Below, one piece after another: positions 25,641 to 35,328 of a stretch of 64,000 nt of DNA. The translations under genes and the position numbers were made by a program. Numbering within the stretch: position 1 is the stretch's first letter; each line of letters begins with the position of its first letter. The stretch is taken from contig NC_135130.1 in NCBI RefSeq assembly GCF_050908995.1, positions 9,293,001 to 9,357,000 of the forward strand. Direction: 5' to 3'. The stretch is from Andrena cerasifolii. Taxonomy: Eukaryota; Arthropoda; Insecta; Hymenoptera; Andrenidae. The notes beneath the pieces were generated by a model. It had not been told where the DNA came from. It saw only the letters and a program-made list of their open reading frames with translations, and made no database searches.

Positions 25641-28600
25641 CTTTCTTCCACGACGAAAAAACTGTGTCGTCCATTGTCGACCGGTACCCATCGCGGAACA
25701 ATCGCGATAATGAGAAAGCTACGCAGCCGAAGAGTTTTCCCTCTCTTCCTCTTTCTCTCTTCACCCGCAGCTGGTAACAGTCAGCCGGCTCCTTCCACGG
25801 TTTTTCGTCCCGGCCTCCACCCTCGTCTCCGCCCTCCATCTAGCCACCTCCTATGGAACCAGCTTCCCTCCTTTTGTCTTCGAGGACTGCGATTTCGATT
25901 CCCATCGCCGCTGCGGCCAGCCGAGCTTCTAGCGACGGCTTCGACCGCGCCTTGTTCGGATACTCCGGCGATATCTCTCCGGTGAATTTGGCCGGGCCAG
26001 TTAGCCGCTGGGGACAAGCTAGAGCGACAAGACTGATCGCTGCTAGTCAAAACACAAAGTCCTCTCGTTCCTCTCCGCGAAATCGCTCAACGTCGAGTTG
26101 TTCCTGACCTAGGAGAGACGGCACTCCCCCCTGCGCCAGCGCCTATTAGTAATTTTCGTCCACGGGACGATCAAAGCGGAGCACAATGAACGCGGCAAGA
26201 TTTATTCGGGCGCATCGCCGTTTATGTACCTATTTCCGGCGTCATCCCCAACAACCAGACACCTCGCAATGATTCAATCAACCGCGAACGGAATCACCGA
26301 GCCAATCCGACGGTTTTATTGTCCCGAGGCGAAGGTGGCGCGCAACGCGATACTTAATGGTCGCGTTGTTCTTGGCGAGATTCCCTTGCCAGCTTTCGCG
26401 TTGATTAATCACACCGGGCGCTGCCATAAACGCTGACAGATTCGCCGCGCGTGCGAGCACAGTTTGTTAGATCGCGAGGCGCTGGCCCTCGCGGTCGCAG
26501 CAGCCACGGAATTTCAGCGACGCGTGTAGTTCCCCCGTTATTTCGAGATTTTGTTCGAAAGGGGACACCTCGATCGGTGACTTTTTGTTCCCGATTCGAC
26601 GAAAGGGGATCAGCCGAGATATAAAATTAAGCGGGCAGCGATTAACCCCAGCCTTTCCGATCTCCGTGATCTTCCCAAAATGAGGATACCTCGCCACGCT
26701 ATGTTTAGTGTTATAGGAACGAGCATAGCGGGCTCAAACGACCCGCGTCATCTGGCTAAACTTGGACCTTGCAATTAGACTTTCGTCCCAGTCTGCGTTC
26801 AACGGCGCTCGACATATCCCCGATGTCTTCCTTCGCTCTCTTTACATAATCCTTATCGCGAGTCGCTGCGCGGTGGTAATTTTAGAATCGCGCCACAATT
26901 CATTTCACATTCTCTCATCCGCCGAACGTTCGATACCTGTTGCAAGGCTTCCTGCCCGACGCCTGTCAAAATCTATGCGAGCGCACGAGGAACGCGTCGC
27001 GTTGGCTCCGACTCCCGTGGTCGAAAAATATGCGGGACATTCTGAATTAAGATTCTAGGCGTGCCTGCGCGTAACAGTTGCCTCTTTAGCTCCCCGATCT
27101 GCTCCACGGGCAATCGATAGCTGAAGGGAAGAACAGCCGAAAATCCTCTTTGTTAGACCACGATTAGATGCGGACGACAGAAGAGGGCAATAGAGACTCG
27201 TCCGCGGCCATAGTCGCCGAATGGTACGGATTTAGCCAACATCTGGTCCAGTCTGTTCTCTAGTTCGGTGAACGAACCACCGATCGGATTCGAAATAACT
27301 ACCACCTCTCGAGGCTACTCCCGGTTTTGTAGAGGGGCTAGCCGTGTACGAGGCAGAAGGTGGTCGATCGAAACGGAGACCCTTGAATGAGGCTCTTCGA
27401 TTGGGACGCGATAGGAGTAATTGCCAGGTCGCGAGGAACACGATTTTCCGTGAAAAAAAAAGGTGGTTCCTCTCCCGAAGGATCCCAACGTCAGCAGCAT
27501 TTCTCCAATAACGTGAAATTAACCGTAGCCTTGGCGTCGCGCTTCGGGGCTCAAACAAAACAGCGTTTAATTACAGCTAGCGAGAAGGACGACAATTAGC
27601 CGAGGTTTCGAGTAATCGCGACACACGATCGAGGGATCAAAGGAAGAAACAAGTTCGCCCACGTTGCAGAAGTTGTTACGGCGTACGGGGGATGAGCGTG
27701 ACGTAAGATTAATTCCTCGACGCGACGCGTGAAAGCGAAACGCTGCCTCAGCGACACGTAACAACGAGCGATTCGCGGTGAAGTGTTCCGTGGAGGACAC
27801 GCAAAGGGAAGTCCACGGGAAAAGCTCAAGTAGCCCGGTGCAAATGGACGGATAATTAAAACCGCTGCTTTGAGCGGGCAGCAGCAAAATACTAGAAGCT
27901 TCTCATTCTGCCGCTTCTGTAGAATTTCACGAAAAATCTCCGAGCAGATCCTTCCGGCTTTCCGAGAGATTTCAAGCTGCAAACGTTTCACTCGAATTCC
28001 ATCGGAAGCCATGAAAACCTCGGACGCCTCGCGGTCGGCCAAGAAAGTGGCCAAGGCGAACAGTGGCGAGACACTTTGCTGTGCGGTGGCAAAGGAACTT
28101 TGGCAAAGTCGTGGGGGCAGACTGCAAGATTCCGCGGAAAACATCTCCTCCCGCAACCTCCCGCATGCTGCGCATAGCGTGAATTATTAAACGATCGAAA
28201 TGAAATTCTAAGAACGGACGGCAACGACGAAATTCCTTCTAAAGCTTATCCGATCGCTCAGTTTTTCGTTTTTATAGCCGCTGCTCGTGTCCGATTAATC
28301 CGCCCCCTCCAAGGTTAATCACGGACTGCACAACTGAAATTATTATACAACAGTGGAAGTACCCCATTTTGGAAATGAATGCAGCAGCAACGTGACTCAA
28401 TGTTTACGTAATAGGGCAAAGGTGGAACGCAAAGAGGTGGACGCGAAGCCGTACGCGTGTGCAATGCAATTCCACAGCGGCAAATTGCTTTAACAGTTCC
28501 AGCCAGGACGCGGCTTAAGCCCCGGGGCGTTCTAATTCGATCATAACGCGACTTTATCTTCGAGGAGTGGTCGTTAATTTCTGCAAAAATTCCGCTATGC

Positions 28601-30404
28601 CAGGGGTAAAGATCCTCCCTTCAAACGCGAAGGCAACAGACACCCGATCACCGATTCAACCAACCTTCTTTCGACTTACATGCAAGCAGGACGTTAAGAT
28701 AGCGTGACCTCGATGATTCCCGTCGTTGCAAGTTCAAGGTTCCTGTTGCGAAGCACACTCATCGTGAACCTGGGATAGGTCACCGGAAACCCACGCGCCC
28801 CTGGGAAATCACACGCATTTTTCCGCATTGTTACTGCATTCCTGCCGGAACGCGTGGGCCTTTAAGGAGCCGACATCGATCACGCTCGTCAAATCAACTT
28901 CTAGTCGCGATCAAGTTTTAGCAATGGAACGCCGATAACCCAATTTACTCCTGACACAAGCGCGCCCGGCGCATCGACGAAAGTCGTGGGATCGATAATT
29001 TGCAAGTTAGCGCCAACGTTCTTCTCCCACGGTCTTTCAACGCTCGCGGGGATAAAAGGCAATAAGAACGGAGGGTGGAGGGCGACTGGACAGACGATCG
29101 GCGAAATTGAAGACCAGCGGAACGGTAGCAGCGAGAACCTCTGTTCTAGAGTGGACGCGCGAGATCGTACTAGTTTACAAGCAGCGACAATCGAGCAACC
29201 GAAACGGCATACAAGTTACAAACTATGCAACCGGGAGCTATCGATCGACCCGTGTTAGAAGCAAACGGGTAACTTGGTCCAACTGTCTGCGATTCGACGT
29301 GTGTCACGTGACGTGGATCAGGCACGTCCCAGTTGAGAAGCCCGTGATCCTCGTGCAGCGCAGGAAAAACGACTCTCCTCCAATCAGACGCATCAAAGTA
29401 GAACCGTTCCTTATCGGTTTTCCCTGCAAGAAGCTCCCGCGACCGAGCCGCGTCTGTTGATCGATTCGCCACTTCCACTCTCCGGGGACTAATTTATACG
29501 GATCCGGTCCCGAGATGCACGCGTGCCGATCGATGCGCGGTTCCTGATCGCAGGATCGCGCACCGCCGGCGTCGTCGCGACTTCGCCAGAACATTTCGCG
29601 TGTTCCGCCTCCGTCGCCGCCTCTGCCACCGCCTTCGCCTGCTACCGGAATTATTGATTCTGGCACTCAAACCGTACCCGATGGTCTCCAATTTCCTCTT
29701 CCGGGGTGAAGGACGAAACCGTGCAAGGATCCACTGGCTAGCCCTGGGCAGACATACCGTCGTCTACGCGATACTTTTTCGTTTTATTCCCGTTTCCGTA
29801 TCTTTCCGCTCTATCATGCTCGACCTCTTTAAACTCCTTCGAAGTCTGAGTTACGGAAATTTCGAGAGAGCCAGTTAACGAATTAGCGAGGAAGACAGAG
29901 TGCCGAGGATCCCCTACGAAGTTGCGTCGCCCTTCGCGCCAGGTGTAGCTCGAATAATCACCTCATATCGCCGCGTTCAACAAGTCACTGCGACGAGAGA
30001 TTAGTCTTCCTCGGCGAACACTCACAGTTGCAACGGCAGAGAGACGCAGGGGACCGAGAAAGAAGGGAATCCGAAATGCCCAGCAGACACGATCGTCGGA
30101 GATTCAGCGCGGCATAAAAAGATCGTGGAAGGTGGTGAGAGACACGCGAGGGTGGGCGCGAATCAGCACACGCGACGACGTACGCTTTGCGACTGAGTTT
30201 GATATCCTCCGCGAGGGTAGCCCGCGGAGGAGAGAGCTCTACCCCCACTTGCTTGGTCAGGACCGGCAGCGTAGGTCCGTCAGAGGGTTGAGGGGACAAG
30301 GGAGGATGTTCTTCTCGGTGTCTATAAAACGACGCGATGGTTGCGCGCAGGCGTGCACCGATCGTGTGCACGCTTCGGCCGCAAAGTGGCAACCGGTGGC
30401 ACCG

Positions 30405-30500
30405 GCTACCTGCCGCCTACCGCCTACCGCCTACCGCTTGCTGCTGCCTGCCGTCTGTCGCCTGCCACCTACTACCTACCACCTACCTCCGTACCTATTT
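30405..30500 (+). repeat. Imperfect heptamer minisatellite (CTACCGC-type)
   Basis: Units of CTACCGC repeat with spacing of seven, then degrade to CTGCC and CTACCAC variants up to about 30500. The repeat yields Tyr/Pro/Leu strings in all plus frames. A TATAAAA at 30323-30329 lies just upstream, but without an exon structure it is not taken as a promoter. Confidence 0.7.
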
Positions 30501-31782
30501 ACGCAGACGATGCACCCTGTCACGTTTATCGGGCCAACCGACCAACTGACCAGCGCGAACCACTTGCACACGCGAGGGTGCATCCTCGAGGACGACGCAC
30601 CCCGACCGCCACCGCCGCTCTCTCGCCATTCATCTCGCGACGCTTTACCGAGCATGAACTGACCCCTTGCATATTAAATTCATTTCTCTGCCTATCCATT
30701 GTCCGAGCACGATCCTCCGGGCTCTACATATTCATAGGAATCATCACGTTACATCAGTCGCCGTGATCAAAGCGATCGAAGCTGTGGACAACGGGAGGAG
30801 CAAAACCGCGACGCCGGCCAACGAATTAATTGTCCCAGCCAGCTAGCGGAACGGTGCGTGATAAACAAGAAACGCGATGTAGAACAGCACTCTAAGCTTT
30901 CGAGAGAGGAGAGGAGGGGACGGGAAAATTTAAGGCAGCCGTTAGCCCCGAAAATTTAAGGCGACCGCATTGGCGTCTCGCTAACCATCCCCCTTGTCGT
31001 TCTGTGTTTATGGAAAGGATGCACCGTCACGTTAATCGAACCATACCGCAAACCGATACAACACCACCGGCACCGCTACTACTCTCTTCGTTTCACGAGT
31101 AACGCACTCGGCGCGCTTGTCGTTCCAGCTCGGCGTTTTCCGCGCGAAATTCTGCCGAGGACGGAGCGCAACTTTCTCGGGCTTGAAAGGAGCAAAGGCG
31201 CGAGGTTTTCCAGAAGGACAGGCTAATCAGACACGCTGGCGTTAATCTCGCGAGGGAACAAGCTCGTGACCGCGCGCAATTTAACTTATTTAATATAGAA
31301 CGCAACTGTGAGATATTGGATACCAGCTCGCGTTGCTCGAACGTGGGCGGAACATTCCGTCGGTATTGATTCGCTATAATTCCGGAACGTCTTGGGAGAA
31401 ACAAGCAGGCATACAAGGAAAACCTACAATGCGTTCTTGTGCCAAGCGATCGTCGACGGTTGAGGAGCGCGGGCGCTTGCGCGATCTGAAACAACGCCAC
31501 TTTCTTTCGCGTATCTTGCAATTCGAAGGAGACAGAGCTACCGTCTGGTCCATCGAGATGCAATGCGCGCGGAGAAAGCAGCAGGACACCTTTGGGTAAG
31601 TTTCTGGATCGACCTAATCACGCGTGTCGAAAAACGTGCTTCCTGCTGCCGGCGATCGCGGAATGGCTTTGAACGGTGCTATTTATCAAGACGCGCGGTA
31701 TCGGATTAATAAATCATGGTGTACCGGCGAGATACGGGTATTAGTTAATCGATAACGCGGCGCAGGGCCGCGACGCGCGGCA

Positions 31783-31784
31783 TA
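31783..31784 (+). repeat. TA target duplication, left side of outer nested element
   Basis: TA immediately precedes the terminal repeat GGGTAAGCAGG at 31785 and is matched by TA at 35327-35328. TA duplication is the footprint of Tc1/mariner-type insertion. Confidence 0.7.
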
Positions 31785-32548
31785 GGGTAAGCAGGCCAGT
31801 AGATGGACGAATCGTTGGTTACTCGTTCATATTGAAAGAGCTAGAGTTTTAATCTATATTATTGTTTTTTATTTTAAAGAAAAAACGTTTGTTGTTTTAT
31901 AAAACATTGATATATTTATTGAATTTTTTTTTGTACGCGAAAAAGTATTTATATGTACGGTTTTACGCCAGTATGCGCTAGTCGCTCGATTCTTATTAGC
32001 CATTGCTCAGCGTATTCGTGCCTTCAAGTTAATAAAACACGTGTTTGGACGTATTGTAGAGAGGTAGGGGAGGCCGGGGCTAAAAGTTCCGATTTCGATA
32101 AAACATAAAAAATGACTGGAAAATAATGTAGTTATTCTCTTCACTATTGACTAATTTCTTGTTAAATTTATTATATCTTCTGATTTTACGCTTGTGTTTA
32201 ATATATTGTAATAGGTTTCCCATAGAAAGTAATTTATTTGTGGCTGATCGAAGCGGAACTTCTTACCCCTATATGGGGCAAGTTGTTATCGCATTGGGGT
32301 AAGTTGTTACTATGATATAAGAGTTGCCTTTTAATGAAATATTTCATTTTCTAATGAAATAAAGCAGAATTTTATTAATAATGGTTATTTATGAAGGTTC
32401 GGACCAACAAAAATGTAATATCTTTAAAAGAAAACCAAAAGCGACAGTTTTTATTTATCTTTACGCATAACTGCGATCGAAGTTGTGTCCCTTTCCGCCT
32501 TTCATTCATATGTTCGCATCTTAAAGCACAGCGGAAACAATTTATACA

Positions 32549-32555
32549 TTTGCGG
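32549..32555 (+). repeat. Target-site duplication TTTGCGG, left copy
   Basis: TTTGCGG directly precedes TAGGTCTGTG and is matched at 34619-34625. It may be read as the 8-bp ATTTGCGG if the terminal base of the element is assigned differently. Confidence 0.75.
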
Positions 32556-32989
32556 TAGGTCTGTGACGATAGCACCCCCAAATTCGAATTTTTGGAAAAA
32601 CTCAACGGCATTCGTTTGTCCATCGTTTGCCCACGTTTGCCCATAAACAATTTTCGTTTGCCCACCCTTCAAAAAAAAATTATGGCAAAAAAAAATTTTC
32701 ATCAGCACCCCCATGAAAACATTTTAATGATTTGTCGGTGGGAAATGATTGTCCTTCGTTTGCCCACGTTTGCCCATAAAAAATTTTTTTTTGCCCACCC
32801 TCCAAAAAAAAGTTATGAACAAAATAAAAAATTTGTCTTCATCACCCATCATGAATGCATTTCAATTTTTTAATAGAAGGATACGAATGTACCCGACCTG
32901 GCCACGTTTGCCCACTCTCAGATTTCATTTGCCCACCCTCCAGAATTTAAATAAAAAATAAAAACCGCGAAAAAATGGGTATAGATGAA

Positions 32990-33335
32990 GCGATCGCGTT
33001 AAAGTTCGATTATTCTCGAAAATATTATCAAAATCGTTCTTTCAACGGTGCAGTTCGTTAGTTTAGATGTAGAAGAGATTTGCCCATCCATTAATTTCGT
33101 ATGCCCACCCTCCAGAATCGAATTATTAATGAAGATAGCCAAGAAGTGCGGTACCCGTTAAAGCGATCGCGTTAAAGTTCGATTTTTCTGGAAAATATTA
33201 TCAAAATCGTTGTTTCAACGATGCATATCGTTTGTCCAGATGTAGAAGAGATTTGCCCATCCATTAATTTCGTATGCCCACCCTCCAGAATCGAATTATT
33301 AATAAAGATAGCCAAGAAGTGCGGTACCCGTTGAA
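32990..33335 (+). repeat. Two tandem 173-bp units, left arm
   Basis: The units start at GCGATCGCGTTAAAG (32990 and 33163). Both run through TTTGCCCATCCATTAATTTC and CCCACCCTCCAGAATC to GAAGTGCGGTACCCG. They differ by a few point changes. The inverted counterparts lie in the right arm with the same 173-bp period. Confidence 0.85.
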
Positions 33336-33393
33336 CCGAATACCTTTCCGTTCGTTTTTTTCCGAATGAATTATCAAAATCAATTGTACTTAC

Positions 33394-33560
33394 CGTAAAG
33401 GTTGAAGGTGTTTGGTGACATGTTATCCAAAAAATGTTGCACACACTTCTTTCTCACTTTATTCGAACGACACTTCAATTTGTATCGCTCATCGAACACT
33501 TCACACTTTTCACACATCTGCAGCATGTGCAGAATAACACCAGAGTGGTTTTCTAGTCAT
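33394..33560 (-). other. Possible first exon of a lost transposase or captured gene (asymmetric core)
   Basis: On the minus strand the unpaired core reads ATG at 33560, preceded by an AT-rich TATATTATTTT-like stretch. It is followed by an open frame, which after an apparent one-base slip near 33530 contains CEKC at about 33515-33504 and KCRSNKVRKKC further on. It ends at a near-perfect splice donor, ACG|GTAAGTA, with exon end at 33394. Two closely spaced Cys-X2-Cys and Cys...Cys groups could be part of a zinc-binding domain, but I do not recognise the family. The arrangement fits the 5' end of an element-encoded or captured gene whose remaining exons were lost. Confidence 0.3.
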
Positions 33561-33851
33561 TTTTCACTAATTACCGCAATGATATCGCACAACGGAAAAT
33601 AATATAATCTCACAGTTACTTCACAAACCGTAAATGAATGCACGGTCTTGCAAGAGTTGCGTCCGAACTCTGTAGACCGACTGACTTTCGTGCGTCGTTG
33701 GAAGGAATTCGAGGGTATCGCAGACATCTGTTTACGTTTCGGCACGTTCGATGACGACACGCAGTGTTGATACCCTAAAGGGTAGCAGCGCCGAGTGCCA
33801 CTGCCGAAACGTAAACAGATGTCTGCGATAGTCTCGAATTCTTTCCAACGA

Positions 33852-34197
33852 CGCACTTCTTGGCTATCTTTATTAATAATTCGATTCTGGAGGGTGGGCA
33901 TACGAAATTAATGCATGGGCAAATCTCTTTTACATCTAAACTAATGAACTGCATCGTTGAAAGAACGATTTCGATAATATTTTCCAGAAAAATCGAACTT
34001 TAACGCGATCGCTTCAACGGGTACCGCACTTCTTGGCTATCTTTATTAATAATTCGATTCTGGAGGGTGGGCATACGAAATTAATGCATGGGCAAATCTC
34101 TTCTACATCTAAACTAACGGACTGCATCGTTGAAAGACCGATTTTGATAATATTTTCTAGAAAAATCGAACTTTAACGCGATCGCTTCACCTGCACC
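33852..34197 (-). repeat. Two tandem 173-bp units, right arm
   Basis: Inverted copies of the left-arm units. CGCACTTCTTGGC recurs at 33852 and 34025, and each unit ends with TTTAACGCGATCGCTTCA. The shared period shows that the duplication preceded, or was copied by, the event that made the large inverted repeat. Confidence 0.85.
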
Positions 34198-34618
34198 CTT
34201 CTTTTCGAGGTTTTTATTTTTTATTTAAATTCTGGAGGGTGGGCAAATGAAATCTGAGAGTGGGCAAACGTGGCCAGGTCGGGTATAATCGTATCCTTCT
34301 TTTAAAAAATTGAAATGCATTCATCGTGGGTGATGAAGACAAATTTTTTATTTTGTTCATAACTTTTTTTGGAGGGTGGGCAAAAAAAAATTTTTTATGG
34401 GCAAACGTGGGCAAACGAAGGACAATCATTTCCCACCGACAAATCATTAAAATGTTTTCATGGGGGTGCTGATGCAAATTTTTTTTTGCCATAATTTTTT
34501 TTTGAAGGGTGGGCAAACGAAATTTTTTTATGAGCAAACATGGGCATACGATGAACAAACGAATGCAGTTGAGTTTTTTTAAAAAATCGAATTTGCGGGT
34601 GCTATCTTCACAGACCTA

Positions 34619-34625
34619 TTTGCGG
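34619..34625 (+). repeat. Target-site duplication TTTGCGG, right copy
   Basis: Matches 32549-32555 and follows the element's CAGACCTA end. After it the middle element resumes with GGGGCAAGTTTTTACGG. Confidence 0.75.
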
Positions 34626-35326
34626 CGGGGCAAGTTTTTACGGTAACAACGTGCCCCAAGTCACGGTAACAACTAGCCCCTACCGACACATGTAGCAATT
34701 TCAAAGACTATTCTGCTTATACATGTATTCAAACGATAAACACTATTACACAATGTTCTTAAATGTCATTTGATCCATAAGAACGATTCAATCTATAATA
34801 TCGACGTTAAATAATTGAAATAGACCAAAAAGTAATGATAGAAAATTTTTTACTTATCTGGTACGCGACTAATAGGTCCTTGCTTACAACCACATAATTC
34901 GCTGTCGCGGACGCTATTAAAGTGGGCGACAGAGTGGCGTGATCAACTCACACGGAAAAAATAATTTAAAGTACAACGCTCTTTTTATTTTGAAGATAGA
35001 GCCGTCGGAACAACTTACCCCCGGAACTTTTAGCCCCGGTCTCCCCTATGTAATAGATGATTGCATTGAAATATTACCAATTTATAAAATGAGTGTCTAT
35101 TGGTTCTAAACTGTCCATCTACTGGTGACACGGGCTACGAGTAGAATTTTCATCATTTTATGCTGAAATACATTAATTTTTTACTTACAGTAATGTTTTT
35201 CTTTAAACTTACACATTTCTACGTGCAAAGCTTTTGATTTTTTCCAATACAACAGATATTTCTAACAAACACCTTGATGTAAACACCGGAATCCACTAAA
35301 CCGTCCATCTACTGGCCTGCTTACCC

Positions 35327-35328
35327 TA
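35327..35328 (+). repeat. TA target duplication, right side of outer nested element
   Basis: TA follows GGCCTGCTTACCC at the right end of the outer element and pairs with TA at 31783-31784. Confidence 0.7.

Larger units (their letters stand above)
17244..31784. other. Long non-coding stretch, no gene recognised
   Basis: CpG-rich sequence with no supported gene over 14.5 kb. The longest frames (23433-24095 plus, 27596-28156 minus) match no domain I know and overlap other frames. An AT-richer patch at 21590-21980 contains TTTAATAAAATAAAAG near 21938-21953, which could be a polyadenylation-like run, but no coding exon was found beside it. Simple repeats at 25029, 25385-25640 and 30405 are listed separately. 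A strong donor-like GGGTAAGT ends at about 31602, after an 88-codon frame (31333-31599) that I do not recognise. Confidence 0.55.
32556..34618. mobile_element. Innermost foldback element, 2.06 kb, with G-rich subrepeats and captured-looking core
   Basis: The ends read TAGGTCTGTG.CGATAGCACCC and its inverted match, flanked by the 7-bp duplication TTTGCGG. Nearly the whole element is a giant inverted repeat. Each arm holds several copies of CGTTTGCCCACCCTCCA-type units, and two 173-bp direct repeats (32990-33335 in the left arm, about 33852-34195 in the right). The arms meet at an inner hairpin (33690-33745 paired with 33803-33856). A stretch of about 345 bases (33345-33689) has no partner on the right arm, so the palindrome is asymmetric. 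Frames such as 32592-32961 and 34214-34558 are mirror-image products of the repeat units, not genes. The superfamily is uncertain. The element is inserted inside the middle element. Confidence 0.8.
32067..35046. mobile_element. Middle TA-flanked DNA transposon, itself interrupted
   Basis: The terminal inverted repeats begin GGGGAGGCCGGGG and continue CTAAAAGTTCCG. They are 25 bases long with one mismatch (32067-32091 against 35022-35046), and TA lies on both sides (32065-32066, 35047-35048). The element's own sequence is 32067-32555 plus 34626-35046. It carries several subterminal copies of GGGGCAAGTTGTTA or GGGGTAAGTTGTTAC, direct on the left (32275-32310) and inverted on the right (34630-34680 and near 35012). 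These are likely binding sites for the missing transposase. There is no coding frame of note. It inserted into the outer element after that element was already in place. Confidence 0.82.
31785..35326. mobile_element. Outer TA-flanked DNA transposon remnant, host of two nested insertions
   Basis: The ends are a perfect 25-bp inverted repeat that begins GGGTAAGCAGGCC and continues CAGTAGATGGACG (31785-31809 against 35302-35326). Both sides are flanked by TA. Excluding the inner insertions, only about 282 bases (31785-32066) and 278 bases (35049-35326) belong to this element. Both are AT-rich and non-coding. A second copy of the subterminal motif GTCCATCTACTGG lies at 35113-35125, in the same orientation as the right terminus and about 190 bases inward; it may be a transposase-binding subterminal repeat. 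TA duplication and G-rich terminal bases suggest the IS630/Tc1/mariner group. No transposase is present, so it is non-autonomous or deleted. Confidence 0.8.

Noticed and set aside
30323..30766. TATAAAA followed by a Tyr/Pro-rich frame resembling a cuticle-type protein
   Set aside because: The Tyr/Pro pattern comes from the CTACCGC minisatellite. There is no signal peptide and the repeat is open in all plus frames.
32592..34558. Frames with repeated CPRLPI / LPTLQKK strings on both arms
   Set aside because: They are translations of the GTTTGCCCACCCTCCA repeat units and appear as mirror images on the two arms of the foldback element.
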